Shown here: positions 33,195 through 43,112 of the stretch, in pieces | Numbering within the stretch: the first letter of the stretch is position 1 | Layout of the letters: each line of letters opens with the position of its first letter | From: Planctomycetota bacterium | Lineage (GTDB): Bacteria > Planctomycetota > Phycisphaerae > UBA1845 | NCBI GenBank assembly: GCA_016200265.1 | Contig: JACQFE010000009.1 | Coordinates: 1-64,000, forward strand | Reading direction: 5' to 3' | DNA length: 64,000 nt | Program-made: the position numbers and the translations under genes | Notes under the pieces: model-generated | Databases searched by the model: none | What the model saw: the letters and a program-made list of their open reading frames with translations, nothing else | Told to the model about the DNA's origin: nothing

Positions 33195-35380
33195 TTGCGA
33201 ATCGAGCGGGCTTTGGCGGCGGCGGATTGCGAGCCGGCAGCGTCGCCGAGGGTGTCGAGGAGCATGGCGAGGAATTCGTAGGCCTGCGGGTCGTTGGGGT
33301 CGAGGCGGATCGCGTCGTTGATGTGCGGAACAGCGGCGGCAGGATCGCCGGACATGAAGGTGGCCACGCCGAGATTGTAATGGGCTTCGGCCAATGTCGG
33401 CTTCTCACTGACGACGCGGTTCAAATGCTCGATAGCTTCGGGGACTTGATGAGATTGCAGAAGAGCGAGGGCCAAGTTGTAGCGCGATTGCGTGAGGTCG
33501 GGTCGTTGCGCGAGGGCGCGGCGGAGATCGGCGATTCCTTCGGCGGTCTGACCTACCTGAAGACGCATCGTGCCGATGTCGGCTAGCACCGTAGGTGATT
33601 CGAGCGAGGACGATTGCACCTGCGACAATTCGGCTTGTGCATCGGAAATTCGCCCCGATGATATCATCAGTTTCGCGACCGCGATCGACCACTGCGGATC
33701 GTTGGGCGTGGCGCGAGCGCCTTCGCGAAACAATTCAATCGCGTCATTCGTACGGCCGGCCTCTGCGAACATCGCGCCGAGATCGCGTCGAGCATCGGCA
33801 TACGTCGGATCAAGCTGAAGAGCGTGTTGATATGAGGCCGCTGCTTCGTCGATTCTGCCGCGCTTTCGCAGCACGCCGCCGAGCCCTCGATGCACTTTCG
33901 GCATGTTGGGTGTGATCGCGACGATCTGCCGGACTATTATCTCTGCTCCCGCATCATCGTTCGCCGCGAGAGAAATAAGCAATAAATCCTGCAGAGCAGT
34001 CGGCGACGGCAGAAATCCCCATTGTTCGGCGCGGTCGAGATGGCGAGTCGCTTCGATCAAGGCAGCTTTCGTTTGTGGCTCCTGGTCGGCCAGCCAATGA
34101 TTTCCGGCGAACCACACGTCATCCTCAATGCCGGCTTTCTCCACGAGCCGGTGTCCGATCCATGTCTCGCCTTGAACAAATCCGCTCTGCAATACGAACG
34201 CAAAGACCAATGCGGCGAAAGCGATCAAACTCCAGCCCGCGGGGGTCATACGTCCGCCGCGCTTGAGCGAAAGATTTTGCAATCGGACGTTTGCGTCGCT
34301 GAGGAATCGCAATGATTTGACGGCGAGATATCCGGTGATCGCGGCCATGCCCATGGCCATGAGAAGTGGAATGTAGCCATAGAGACCGCGATAAATGAGC
34401 AGTGACGCCAAGCCGACAGTGAGCATTACCAGTTCTTCAATGAGCGTGAATTCGCGGAGTCCGCCGGAATCGCGGACTTCTGAGGCTCGCTTTGTTTTTC
34501 CCGCCGCGATTCCCGGCTTGCCAAAACCGAAATACAGCGCATCGTTCGGGCAGACGCTAATGCAATCCATGCACTTCATGCAGCCGGGATCGACGACCAT
34601 GCCGAATTTGGCGACTTCTTCGTGAACGCGAACGTTCGACGTGCAAACTGCGGTGCAGTGCCCGCAATGCTCGCAATCGTCGGTCACGCGAATTCGACCC
34701 GAGGAGAATTGATCGAGCACGCCGAAGAATCCGCCGTAAGGACAGCCGTAGGTGCAGAATCCCTTCGCGCCAAGGAAATACACGATTGCGAAGCCGCAAA
34801 CGAGGAAGGTGAGAATGGCGATTATGGGGCCGGGAAAGGTCTGCCAGAATTCTTTCGTGATCAGATGATTGACGGGATCAGGTGCCGGTTCCCTCATGTA
34901 TAGTCGATATGCGGTCGGCCATACGAACATGTAGAGTGCGAGGGCGAGTGGTGCGAAGACGAGGATGCGCGAGCGAAATGCCTTGGGTTTGATGCCGATT
35001 TTCTTGAGCAGCCAGCCGCAGAAATCCTGATAAGCGACGATGTGGCATCCCCAGCCGCATACGAATCGACCAAAGATGAGCGTGGCCAGCAGGGCGGCGG
35101 CGAAGAAGATCAATCCCGCATTGATGTAGCCCTTGTTCAGGGCGTACATGGTTTCGGACGGTTCGACGGGCGAGAGCGTTCGGCCCGTGATGCGCCAGTG
35201 GATGATGTGCCCGATGATCAGCACGTGTACGAGGATGAGAGACATCGCTCGCCACTTGCCCGTTCGTGACTTGCGGATGACGGTGCGTTCCGTGCTTGGA
35301 ATCACTGGCAATGAGACGCATTGCGACCGAGGTTCGGGCGCGGATCGATTCGATTTCTGAACTGACGCGGAACTGATCAT
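33191..35380 (-). CDS. Membrane polyferredoxin (NapH/CcoG-like) with C-terminal TPR domain
   Basis: The 729-residue product starts with several membrane helices and a cysteine pair in FGRFVCGWGCHIVAYQDFCG. GAKGFCTYGCPYGGFFG follows, then two 4Fe-4S ferredoxin motifs (CEHCGHCTAVC near 236-246 and CMKCMDCISVC near 267-277). This layout is that of NapH/CcoG/RdxA-type electron carriers. A further membrane pair follows. Residues about 450-729 are tetratricopeptide repeats (RGLGGVLRKRGRIDEAAASY, DARRDLGAMFAEAGRTNDAI, AHYNLGVATFMSGDPAAAVP), probably outside the membrane. It may pass electrons to a periplasmic reductase or act in cofactor assembly; no partner gene adjoins. Fusion to TPRs is the odd point. 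Confidence 0.8.
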   Translation of the reverse strand: MISSASVQKSNRSAPEPRSQCVSLPVIPSTERTVIRKSRTGKWRAMSLILVHVLIIGHIIHWRITGRTLSPVEPSETMYALNKGYINAGLIFFAAALLATLIFGRFVCGWGCHIVAYQDFCGWLLKKIGIKPKAFRSRILVFAPLALALYMFVWPTAYRLYMREPAPDPVNHLITKEFWQTFPGPIIAILTFLVCGFAIVYFLGAKGFCTYGCPYGGFFGVLDQFSSGRIRVTDDCEHCGHCTAVCTSNVRVHEEVAKFGMVVDPGCMKCMDCISVCPNDALYFGFGKPGIAAGKTKRASEVRDSGGLREFTLIEELVMLTVGLASLLIYRGLYGYIPLLMAMGMAAITGYLAVKSLRFLSDANVRLQNLSLKRGGRMTPAGWSLIAFAALVFAFVLQSGFVQGETWIGHRLVEKAGIEDDVWFAGNHWLADQEPQTKAALIEATRHLDRAEQWGFLPSPTALQDLLLISLAANDDAGAEIIVRQIVAITPNMPKVHRGLGGVLRKRGRIDEAAASYQHALQLDPTYADARRDLGAMFAEAGRTNDAIELFREGARATPNDPQWSIAVAKLMISSGRISDAQAELSQVQSSSLESPTVLADIGTMRLQVGQTAEGIADLRRALAQRPDLTQSRYNLALALLQSHQVPEAIEHLNRVVSEKPTLAEAHYNLGVATFMSGDPAAAVPHINDAIRLDPNDPQAYEFLAMLLDTLGDAAGSQSAAAKARSIRK

Positions 35381-35526
35381 GTGCTGTTATTTGGAGTCAG
35401 ACGGCCTTTCGTCTGAGTAGTTATCGGCACGAGAGTGAATTCGGCGATTCTTTTCGTGACCGATTATAGTGTCGGATGTGCTGGGTGGACCAGTGATCGT
35501 AAGGCAATTTCTGTGGATGGTATCTC

Positions 35527-37908
35527 ATGGTTGCGGACGCCGCGTTTCAACCTGACAATCGAGTTTCCGGTGAATGCACCCCGGCGGGAAGAATGATGGC
35601 TGAACAACCTCTGACGACGAAATCAGTGGTGGCCGAGCGGCTGGACTCGTACCTCCGGCAGCGGCCGCACTTTTCTGAGCGGATCCATCGCGAGTTGTTG
35701 ATGGAGCTGCACCGTCGTGGCGTGGCCACTATCAATGAAATCAACGACCGGGCGCGAGCGCTCGCGGGTGAGCCACCGGAGGCGGCGCTAGACGATCCCA
35801 ATCAGGCCGAGCGAGAACGATGGAACGAGCGCGAACGCGAGGCGGTCGAATCGTTGACGCGGGACTATGTTTGCGCGCACTTTTCGGCGGAGGACGTGGA
35901 CGACCTTGTGAATCTGGCGCTGAAGCGAGAAGAAGTCCATAATCTGGAGATCGTCGCAAATCGAAATAATGTGTCGTTTCGCGAGCTGGCGGACAACATT
36001 GCGAAGTTCTGCAAGCTGCCGATGGGGGAGTCGCGGCTGGCGCCCGCGGAAGTGGTGGGCACGCGTGTGGCATTGACGCGCCATCTGGTCAGCGATCAGC
36101 TCGAGTTCATCGGAATCGCCAAGAAGCACATCCATATTCGGGATTTTCACAACATTACCGAACACATCATTGGCAGCGATCATGGGATGGGTCGCATTGG
36201 CGGGAAGGCCGGCGGTATGACGCTGGCCCATCGCATTCTTGCCTCGGCGGAGGAAGGGAAAGACGTGTATCTGCCCGTCGCAAAGCCGGAGTCATTTTAT
36301 CTTCGCAGCGACGTGATCGAGGATTTTCTGCGGCTGAATCGGCTGGATGAATATCAGGCCCAGAAATACAAGCCGATTGAGGATGTGGGGCGAGAATATG
36401 AGATGATTAAGGGCGTGTTTCGCAACAGCGAATTTCCGCTCAAGGTCGCCGGCGGATTGCGCCGCATTCTCGAATACATCGGCACACATCCGCTCATCGT
36501 GCGATCGTCAAGTTTGCTCGAAGATCGGTTTGGGACTGCGTTCAGTGGAAAGTATGCCAGCGTGTTTCTCGCCAATCAGGGAACGCCGGAACAACGCTTG
36601 CGGGCGCTGCTTGGTGCGGTCGCAGAGGTCTACGCGAGCATCATGGCCCCCGATCCGATCTTGTATCGCCGCGAGCACAATCTGATTGACTACGTCGAGG
36701 AAATGGCCGTTCTGATTCAAAAGGTCGTGGGCGTTCGCTGCGGCGATTTTTTGCTTCCGTGCTTTGCGGGGGTCGCGTTCTCGCGAAACGAATATCGCTG
36801 GTCGCCGAGGATCAAGCGCGACGACGGGCTGCTACGTTTGGTGATGGGGCTCGGGACGCGGGCGGTCGATCGCAGCGGATCCGATTATCCGCGCATGGTC
36901 GCATTGAGCGCGCCGACCCTGCGCCCTGAGTCGACGGTCAATGAAATTGTGCGGGGCGCGCAGCAAACGATGGACGTGATGGATTTGCAGCGGAACAGGC
37001 TCACGTCGATCCGCCTGCCCGAGCTGCTGACCGACGAGGTGGATTTTCCGATGCTCGACAAGCTCGTGTCGATCTATCGTGATCAGGAGCTTTTCGCACC
37101 GACGGGTCTTCGCGTCGATGCCGATCCGCGTCAGATGGTCATTACGTTTGACAAGATCATTCGCGAAACGCAGTTTGTCGATCGTGTTCGCGGCATGTTG
37201 GCGACACTGGAGCGGGAGTACGGCGTGCCCATTGATATGGAATTTGCCTGTGACGGCGAGCGATTTTACGTCTTGCAGTGCCGGACTCAATCACAGGCGG
37301 CCGACCATGCTCCGGCGAAAATTCCCGCGGACATTGCACCGCAGGACGTGGTCTTCGATGCTCATCGATACGTGCGCTCGGGATTGATCGAGGGCATTGA
37401 ATCCATCGTATATGTTGATCCGACGGGATATGACGCGCTGCCCACACGCGAGAAACGCATCGAGACCGCCCGCCTGATCGGCCGAGTGAACCACGCGCTC
37501 CCGCCCAAGACGTTTGTATTGATTGGGCCTGGTCGTTGGGGAAGCAACGACATCCTGCTTGGCGTGCCTGTGCGATATGCCGACATCAGCAATTGCCGAA
37601 TGTTGATTGAAGTCTCCCGGCGAAAGGACGGATTCTCGCCCGAGGTTTCGTTTGGAACGCACTTCTTCCAGGACCTCGTCGAAGCGAACATTCATTACCT
37701 TCCGCTGTATCCCGACGAAGCCGGCAATCGATTCAACGAGGCGTTTCTCAAGAATGCTCCCAATTCTCTGATGAGCGTGCTGCCGACTGCGGAGCCGGAA
37801 TTGGCACACATTGTTCACGTAGTTCATGTTCCCGCGGTTGCGAATGGCCGGCGGATGACCATTGCGATGAATGGCGAGTCGGACATCGCGGTTGCGTTTC
37901 TCAAGTAA
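35527..37908 (+). CDS. PEP/pyruvate-binding (PPDK N-domain) protein without phosphotransfer domain
   Basis: The 793-residue product has an N-terminal helical region (about 1-200), then a pyruvate-phosphate-dikinase-type ATP-grasp domain. That domain is marked by GRIGGKAGGMTLAHRIL, PLIVRSSSLLEDRFGTAFSG, KYASVFLANQG, and GVPIDMEFACDGERFYVLQC near residue 590. The swivelling phosphohistidine domain (GG-x-x-H) and the TIM-barrel PEP domain of PPDK/PEP synthase are absent. In their place is about 170 residues with FVLIGPGRWGSNDILLGVPV and PEVSFGTHFFQDLVEANI. It may be a nucleotide-dependent kinase or regulator with an unknown target. ATG 35527 is used; ATG 35593 after GGGAAG is possible. It is transcribed alone, divergent from the polyferredoxin gene. 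Confidence 0.75.
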   Translation: MVADAAFQPDNRVSGECTPAGRMMAEQPLTTKSVVAERLDSYLRQRPHFSERIHRELLMELHRRGVATINEINDRARALAGEPPEAALDDPNQAERERWNEREREAVESLTRDYVCAHFSAEDVDDLVNLALKREEVHNLEIVANRNNVSFRELADNIAKFCKLPMGESRLAPAEVVGTRVALTRHLVSDQLEFIGIAKKHIHIRDFHNITEHIIGSDHGMGRIGGKAGGMTLAHRILASAEEGKDVYLPVAKPESFYLRSDVIEDFLRLNRLDEYQAQKYKPIEDVGREYEMIKGVFRNSEFPLKVAGGLRRILEYIGTHPLIVRSSSLLEDRFGTAFSGKYASVFLANQGTPEQRLRALLGAVAEVYASIMAPDPILYRREHNLIDYVEEMAVLIQKVVGVRCGDFLLPCFAGVAFSRNEYRWSPRIKRDDGLLRLVMGLGTRAVDRSGSDYPRMVALSAPTLRPESTVNEIVRGAQQTMDVMDLQRNRLTSIRLPELLTDEVDFPMLDKLVSIYRDQELFAPTGLRVDADPRQMVITFDKIIRETQFVDRVRGMLATLEREYGVPIDMEFACDGERFYVLQCRTQSQAADHAPAKIPADIAPQDVVFDAHRYVRSGLIEGIESIVYVDPTGYDALPTREKRIETARLIGRVNHALPPKTFVLIGPGRWGSNDILLGVPVRYADISNCRMLIEVSRRKDGFSPEVSFGTHFFQDLVEANIHYLPLYPDEAGNRFNEAFLKNAPNSLMSVLPTAEPELAHIVHVVHVPAVANGRRMTIAMNGESDIAVAFLK

Positions 37909-38080
37909 GTAAGCATGGTCCGTGTCGAATGGGTTCATTTCTCCTTCGAGTTGCTCCCCTGCGCGTGGTTACAATAACCGACAGGTTCTGTGCATCACCG
38001 GTTTGCAACGCTCCAGAGTCATTCGATACGATTGCGGGTTTGAGATGATTCGCCCGTGCCTAAACAATGGGGTAAGCGTC

Positions 38081-38914
38081 ATGCGAAAGAGTCTGGTTTC
38101 AATTGCGCTACTTTCTTGCACGCTGTCCTTTGCGGAACCAATCCCGATTTCGATTCCGAATTTCTCGTTTGAATCGCCCACCGTTTCACGCGATTTTAAC
38201 AATCCGTTTGGGGCGCTGCCGCTCATCGGCGATTGGGATGAGAGTGATGTTGGCCCGGGAGATGAGTTGAATCAGAACACCGGCGTCTTTCTTAATACCG
38301 ACGTAGGCGAACCGGATCATATTGATAATGCCGATCAGAAGCAGTTGGCGTTCTTAAGTTCGCTCATCGGAAATGCGATTCGGCAGGAGCTGCCCGACAC
38401 GTTTCAACCCGATCACATTTATACATTCACGGTGGGCGTCGCAAAAAGCAATAATTTTCACGGATTTCCCGTGGGAGACACCGAGCAGCTAGAGGTTGCG
38501 CTGTTCTATTTTCGCGGAAGCACGGAGCAAATCGTCGCTTCGACGTTCGTGACGGGCGCTCAGGTCTCATCGACTTCGTTGATTGACGTAACAGTGACAA
38601 CGCCGGTCGTTGCGGCGGATGACGCGTGGGCAGGAAAGAAGATCGGAGTTCTGGTTCGTCCCGATATCAATGATCCTGACGATACCGACGGCGAGGGGTT
38701 CTGGGATGTCGACGATGCGCGGCTGGAGGATTTGCCGCCGCTGCTTACGCTGGCTGACGCGGCGACGTTTGCGCATTGCATGACCGGTCCTGGTGACGAC
38801 CCGCTACCGCAGGACTGTAGCGCGGGCGACGTTGGCCTTCTGGATCTCAATGCAGATACTTTCATTGATTTGCGCGATTTCGCCGATTTCCAAAACCTCT
38901 TCGAGACGCACTAA
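38081..38914 (+). CDS. Secreted protein with dockerin-like EF-hand end
   Basis: From ATG 38081 the product has 277 residues with signal peptide MRKSLVSIALLSCTLSFA. The mature part starts IPNFSFESPTVSRDFN, like carbohydrate-binding or PEP-CTERM-type secreted proteins of unknown function (NFSFE, then QELPDTFQPDHIYTFTVGVA). It ends in an EF-hand-like unit (DVGLLDLNADTFIDLRDFAD) of the planctomycete dockerin kind. No catalytic site is seen. The long upstream in-frame extension is ignored because it lacks coding character. Its stop overlaps the ATG of the next gene (TAATG). Confidence 0.7.
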   Translation: MRKSLVSIALLSCTLSFAEPIPISIPNFSFESPTVSRDFNNPFGALPLIGDWDESDVGPGDELNQNTGVFLNTDVGEPDHIDNADQKQLAFLSSLIGNAIRQELPDTFQPDHIYTFTVGVAKSNNFHGFPVGDTEQLEVALFYFRGSTEQIVASTFVTGAQVSSTSLIDVTVTTPVVAADDAWAGKKIGVLVRPDINDPDDTDGEGFWDVDDARLEDLPPLLTLADAATFAHCMTGPGDDPLPQDCSAGDVGLLDLNADTFIDLRDFADFQNLFETH

Positions 38915-39888
38915 TGGGCCGTCAGGTCAGAAACTGTGGGTTCGAAAAAGAACCGCTTCCTTACGGGCGCGGCTCGGAAATACGTGTCTCAATCTGCGAA
39001 TTCGTGGGCGACAATCCAACAGTGCAAACCGTTCAATCAGTCTCATTTTTTTCCATCGATCACGCTTCGCGAGTCAAATGCAAACGCACGGCGCGTGGTA
39101 CATCTGATGGTTTCACGCTTCTTGAAGTTATCGCGGTGGTGACGGTCATTGCGATGCTGGTAGGGATTCTGATACCCGGGCTTACCCACAGCCGTGTGCT
39201 CGCGAAGCAGACCGCGTGCCTTACGGGTCTTCAGCAATTGGGCCGAGCGATCAGCGCCTACGCGATGGAAAATCGCGGGTACATCCCCTATGGTCCAAAA
39301 GCGCCGCCGCCGTCGGCCACGAATTTTTATCCGCAAACGGGCAACGTGACGTCATTGATTTCACTGGAGAGCGGCGCGCCGGTGGGGCTGGGATTGCTCT
39401 TGAATGACCCGATGTTCACTGCGAAGGACATGTTGTGGTGTCCCGGTGCGGATAATCCGTGGGACACCAATACGGCCTTGGAAATGGTAGGACAATCCAA
39501 GGAAGTTTGCGACGCCATATTGTTATCTCCCAAGTGTCAGACCGAAGGAAGCTATTATTATCGTCATGCGTCGGTCTCATCGCTCAGCGGGACGCTTCCC
39601 GCGCCGCAGGTGTCCCTGGATCGGCTGGGTCGAAATCGAAAAGGCGCGCCGATTCACTGCCTCGCGTTCGACACTCAGTTTCTTACTACTTCGTTTTTGT
39701 CCGAAATGTTTAACGTCAAACAGCGAACCCATCACAAGCAATTGTTCGTCGATGCAATCTATGCTGACGGTCACGCCAGCTCACACAAGAACACGAACGG
39801 TCGCTTCACAGTCAACATATCGATGTCGGTGTATAACACGCTGGATCGGATTCTCGACTTGTTTGAGACTCTGGATTTGGAGCAATGA
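38914..39888 (+). CDS. Type II secretion-like pseudopilin with H-X-DG tail
   Basis: The prepilin cleavage and methylation site is clear: SDGFTLLEVIAVVTVIAMLV, with Glu 5 after the cleaved glycine. The C-terminal HKQLFVDAIYADGH recalls the H-X9-DG signature common in planctomycete pseudopilins. PrePilin peptidase would cut before the F. The start is uncertain. ATG 38914 overlaps the previous stop, but the first 65 residues include a repeat-encoded LPYGRGSE peptide and are longer than a normal leader; a GTG near 39003 or 39021 may be the true start. These proteins are numerous in planctomycetes and their role is largely unknown. Confidence 0.75.
   Translation: MGRQVRNCGFEKEPLPYGRGSEIRVSICEFVGDNPTVQTVQSVSFFSIDHASRVKCKRTARGTSDGFTLLEVIAVVTVIAMLVGILIPGLTHSRVLAKQTACLTGLQQLGRAISAYAMENRGYIPYGPKAPPPSATNFYPQTGNVTSLISLESGAPVGLGLLLNDPMFTAKDMLWCPGADNPWDTNTALEMVGQSKEVCDAILLSPKCQTEGSYYYRHASVSSLSGTLPAPQVSLDRLGRNRKGAPIHCLAFDTQFLTTSFLSEMFNVKQRTHHKQLFVDAIYADGHASSHKNTNGRFTVNISMSVYNTLDRILDLFETLDLEQ
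38953..38977 (+). repeat. Dispersed PYGRGS repeat, copy 1
   Basis: CCGCTTCCTTACGGGCGCGG plus CTCGG is 23 of 25 identical to the reverse complement of 46394-46418. It is read here as LPYGRGS inside the pseudopilin leader, which may be an artefact of start choice. Confidence 0.7.
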
Positions 39889-39917
39889 ACCACAATTGTG
39901 GCTTACATGCACACATC

Positions 39918-42900
39918 TCAAATCGCTTCGGATATCGCGCCGCGTTCCGATCGAACTTGCATCATAAAGTAGATCACGGGCAGGACGACCAGTGTCAGCA
40001 GGGTCGCTGAAACAAGTCCGCCGATGACGACGACGGCCAGCGGACGCTGCACTTCAGCGCCGATCTCGTGCGAAAGAGCCATGGGTAACAGACCGAGCAT
40101 CGCCAGTAAGGCGGTCATCAAGACCGTCCGCAAGCGCACGAGCCCCCCTGTGACGATCGCTTCCTTGAGTGCCATACCGTCGGCACGAAGCTGCTTGAAA
40201 TAACTGACCATGACGACGCCGTTGAGGACGGCCTGACCGAACAAGGCAATAAAGCCGATGGCGGCGGACACACTCAAATGGATGCCGGTCAAATAAAGCG
40301 CCAGGATTCCGCCGATCAACGCGAGCGGGACATTCAAGAGAATCAGAATCGCGTCCTTGACCGACTTGAAGGCGTCGAAGAGCAGGACGAAGATCAGGAA
40401 AATGCTCACCGGCACAATCACCTGAAGCCGGGCCATCGCTCGCTGCTGATTCTCGAATTCGCCACCCCAGGTGAGATAGAACCCCGTCGGCAGCGTAACG
40501 TCTGCGGCCACACGCTGCTGCATTTCCTCGACCAGGCTGCCCATGTCCCGGCCGCGAAGGAACACGGACACAGCCATCATGCGCATGGCCGATTCGCGGC
40601 TGATGTTGATGCTGCCGTCGCGAACACCGATGTCGGCGACTTCGTCGAGGGGGATGCGCGTGCCGCGCGGGGTGTCGACAGGAATGTTGCGAATGGCCAT
40701 CATGTCGCGGCGAATTTTGTCGTCGAGGCGCACGACGACGCTGAACTTCTTTTCGCCCTCCCAGATTTCGGTTCCGGCCTTGCCGCCCAGTGCCGTCTCA
40801 ATGACATCCTGCACGTCGGCGACGTTGAGTCCGTATCGCGCGGCGCGCTCACGGTTGATTTCAATCTGAAGCTGCGGTGAGCGACCGGCCCGGTCGATGG
40901 CCGCAAATGCCACTCCGCGAATGGGCTTGATCGTATCCAGCACCGCTTCCGCCTTCTCGCGAAGCACACTCAAGTCCTCGCCGAAGACTTTGATGACGAT
41001 CTGGCCGTCGATCTGAGAAATGCTCTCCAGCACGTTGTCGCGGATGGGCTGCGAAAAGCTGGGGTTCAGGCCGGGAATGGTTCGAATCGCGGCCTCCATT
41101 CGCGCGATGAGCTGTTCCTTGGTGACGCCTTTCGCCCATTTCTCTTCGGGCTTCGTGTCCACGAGGACTTCAGCCATATTGATGAGCTTGGGGTCGGTTC
41201 CGTCCTCCGGGCGACCTGCTTTGCTGATGACCGAATTCACTTCCGGAAACTGCCGGATCAAGTCCCTTAACTTATGACAGATGCGCGTGGTCTCCGAGAC
41301 GGAGATTGAAGGTGGAAGAGTCAGGTTGATCCAGATGGAACCTTCGTTGAGTTCGGGCAGGAATTCGCTTCCGAGTTTCGGGACGAGCAAAAGACTGCCT
41401 GCCAAGCCGGCCAATGCCGCACTGAGCACGAGCCATCGCAGTTTCAGTGCGATTCGCAGAGTCGGTCGATAGAGCCATTTGCAAAAACGAATTAGCGGAT
41501 TTTCTTTTTCATGCAAACGCCAGCGGAGGAGGAAGTAACAAAGGAGTGGGACCAGGGTCAATGAGAAAAGCAAAGATCCAATGAGCGCCGAAACAACCGT
41601 ATAGGCCATTGGTGCGAAGATTCGACCTTCCTGTCGCTGCAACGTGAAAATCGGAATATACGCGATGATGATGATGAGCATGGAGAAGAGGGTGGGGCGG
41701 CCGACTTGCGCCGTGGCTTCCAGAATCGTCTCGCGCGCGGATTCTCGAGTGTGCTTGCCGTGATGTTCCGTGAGGCAGCGGAAGACGTTTTCCACCACAA
41801 TGACGGCACCATCGACGATGATGCCGAAGTCCATTGCGCCGAGCGAGAGCAGGTTCGCCGGAATTCCACGCAAAGTCAGTCCGATGAATGTCGCCAGCAA
41901 GGCCAGCGGAATGATGACGGCGACAATCGCTGCGGCGCGAAGATTTCCCAGAAACAAATAGAGAACAAGCGTGACCAACAGGGCGCCTTCAACGAGATTC
42001 TTGAAGACGGTATGGAGCGTTCGATCGATCAGCACCGCACGGTCATAGTATTTGACGAGCTTCACGCCTGCAGGAAGCATTCCGCCGTTGAGTTTGTCGC
42101 CCCGGGCCTTGACCCCTTTGAGAACTTCAGAGGGGTTTTCGCCTTTCCGCATGAGAATGATCCCGGCGACCATGTCGTCGTTGTCATCCTGACCGATGAT
42201 GCCTTGTCGTGGCACTCCCGAAACGACGACCTGAGCCACGTCCTTGATTCGAAGGGGCGTGCCCTGGCGCTCTTCAAGCAGTATGTTTTCGATATCTTCA
42301 GCGGACCGCAGAAGCCCGATGCCGCGGATCAAATATTGCTGCGCACCCTGCTCAATGTAGCTGCCGCCCGCATTCGCGCTGCCGCGGCCCAGGGCCGTCA
42401 TGACCTGTTGCAAGGAGATGTTGTAAGATTTCATGCGGCCCAAATCGATGCTGACTTGATATTGCTTGATGAGTCCTCCCATGCTCACCACATCCGCAAC
42501 GCCGGGAATTCGCTTGAATTCCCGTGAGATGACCCAATCCTGGAGGGAACGAAGGTCGGTCGAACTGAGATTGTCGCCGCGGACGCGATAGCGAAAGATC
42601 TCGCCGATGGCCGTGGACAGCGGAGCGAGTTGGGGCTGGACGCCCGGCGGCAAATCGGCGCCGACCAGCCGCTCCAGCGTTTGTTGCCGCGCGAAGTAAT
42701 CTCCGACTTGATCATCGAAGGTGATGACGATGTAAGACAATCCGAACTGCGTATGAGAGAACATTCGAACGGCATGGGGCAGTCCGCTCAATTCAATTTC
42801 AAGCGGAATGGTGACTTGTTTTTCGACCTCTTCGGGGGCATGGCCGGGGAAAAGGCTGATGACCGTAGCCTGAACGTCCGTGACATCGGGAAAGGCTTCG

Positions 42901-43007
42901 ATCGGCAAAGAGCGAAATGCCACCAGCCCGCCGGTGATGAACAACAATGCCAACATGCAGAGAAAAAGCGGCTGGTGCAGAGCAAAGTAAACGAGTCGCT
43001 TGACCAT
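39918..43007 (-). CDS. czcA: Heavy-metal efflux RND transporter (CzcA/CusA family)
   Basis: This is the inner-membrane proton-driven pump of a tripartite metal-efflux system. The 1029-residue product starts HQPLFLCMLALLFITGGLVA and IEAFPDVTDVQATVISLFPG, typical of the HME-RND family. Helix 4 has AMDFGIIVDGAVIVVENVFR, where DFGxxxD marks divalent-cation pumps of the CzcA type. Copper/silver pumps differ here, though exact substrate cannot be fixed. GSEFLPELNEGSIWINLTLP and the late PVSIFLIFVLLFDAFKS are further family blocks. The adaptor gene precedes it on the same strand by 105 bases, and the outer-membrane factor is divergent. The symbol is by family. Confidence 0.9.
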   Translation of the reverse strand: MVKRLVYFALHQPLFLCMLALLFITGGLVAFRSLPIEAFPDVTDVQATVISLFPGHAPEEVEKQVTIPLEIELSGLPHAVRMFSHTQFGLSYIVITFDDQVGDYFARQQTLERLVGADLPPGVQPQLAPLSTAIGEIFRYRVRGDNLSSTDLRSLQDWVISREFKRIPGVADVVSMGGLIKQYQVSIDLGRMKSYNISLQQVMTALGRGSANAGGSYIEQGAQQYLIRGIGLLRSAEDIENILLEERQGTPLRIKDVAQVVVSGVPRQGIIGQDDNDDMVAGIILMRKGENPSEVLKGVKARGDKLNGGMLPAGVKLVKYYDRAVLIDRTLHTVFKNLVEGALLVTLVLYLFLGNLRAAAIVAVIIPLALLATFIGLTLRGIPANLLSLGAMDFGIIVDGAVIVVENVFRCLTEHHGKHTRESARETILEATAQVGRPTLFSMLIIIIAYIPIFTLQRQEGRIFAPMAYTVVSALIGSLLFSLTLVPLLCYFLLRWRLHEKENPLIRFCKWLYRPTLRIALKLRWLVLSAALAGLAGSLLLVPKLGSEFLPELNEGSIWINLTLPPSISVSETTRICHKLRDLIRQFPEVNSVISKAGRPEDGTDPKLINMAEVLVDTKPEEKWAKGVTKEQLIARMEAAIRTIPGLNPSFSQPIRDNVLESISQIDGQIVIKVFGEDLSVLREKAEAVLDTIKPIRGVAFAAIDRAGRSPQLQIEINRERAARYGLNVADVQDVIETALGGKAGTEIWEGEKKFSVVVRLDDKIRRDMMAIRNIPVDTPRGTRIPLDEVADIGVRDGSINISRESAMRMMAVSVFLRGRDMGSLVEEMQQRVAADVTLPTGFYLTWGGEFENQQRAMARLQVIVPVSIFLIFVLLFDAFKSVKDAILILLNVPLALIGGILALYLTGIHLSVSAAIGFIALFGQAVLNGVVMVSYFKQLRADGMALKEAIVTGGLVRLRTVLMTALLAMLGLLPMALSHEIGAEVQRPLAVVVIGGLVSATLLTLVVLPVIYFMMQVRSERGAISEAI

Positions 43008-43112
43008 AGTAGGTTATGCAGCGGGGTCGGATGGGTTTCCTGGACCGGCATATTCGGATTTGCGTTGGACCTTCATTTGGTTTCGAGCTTGCGCAAAGCG
43101 GACACGACTTGG

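Noticed and set aside
41706..42527. 273-codon plus-strand open frame inside the efflux pump gene
   Set aside because: The opposite strand encodes the well-conserved RND pump; the Asp/His/Gln-rich product is a shadow.
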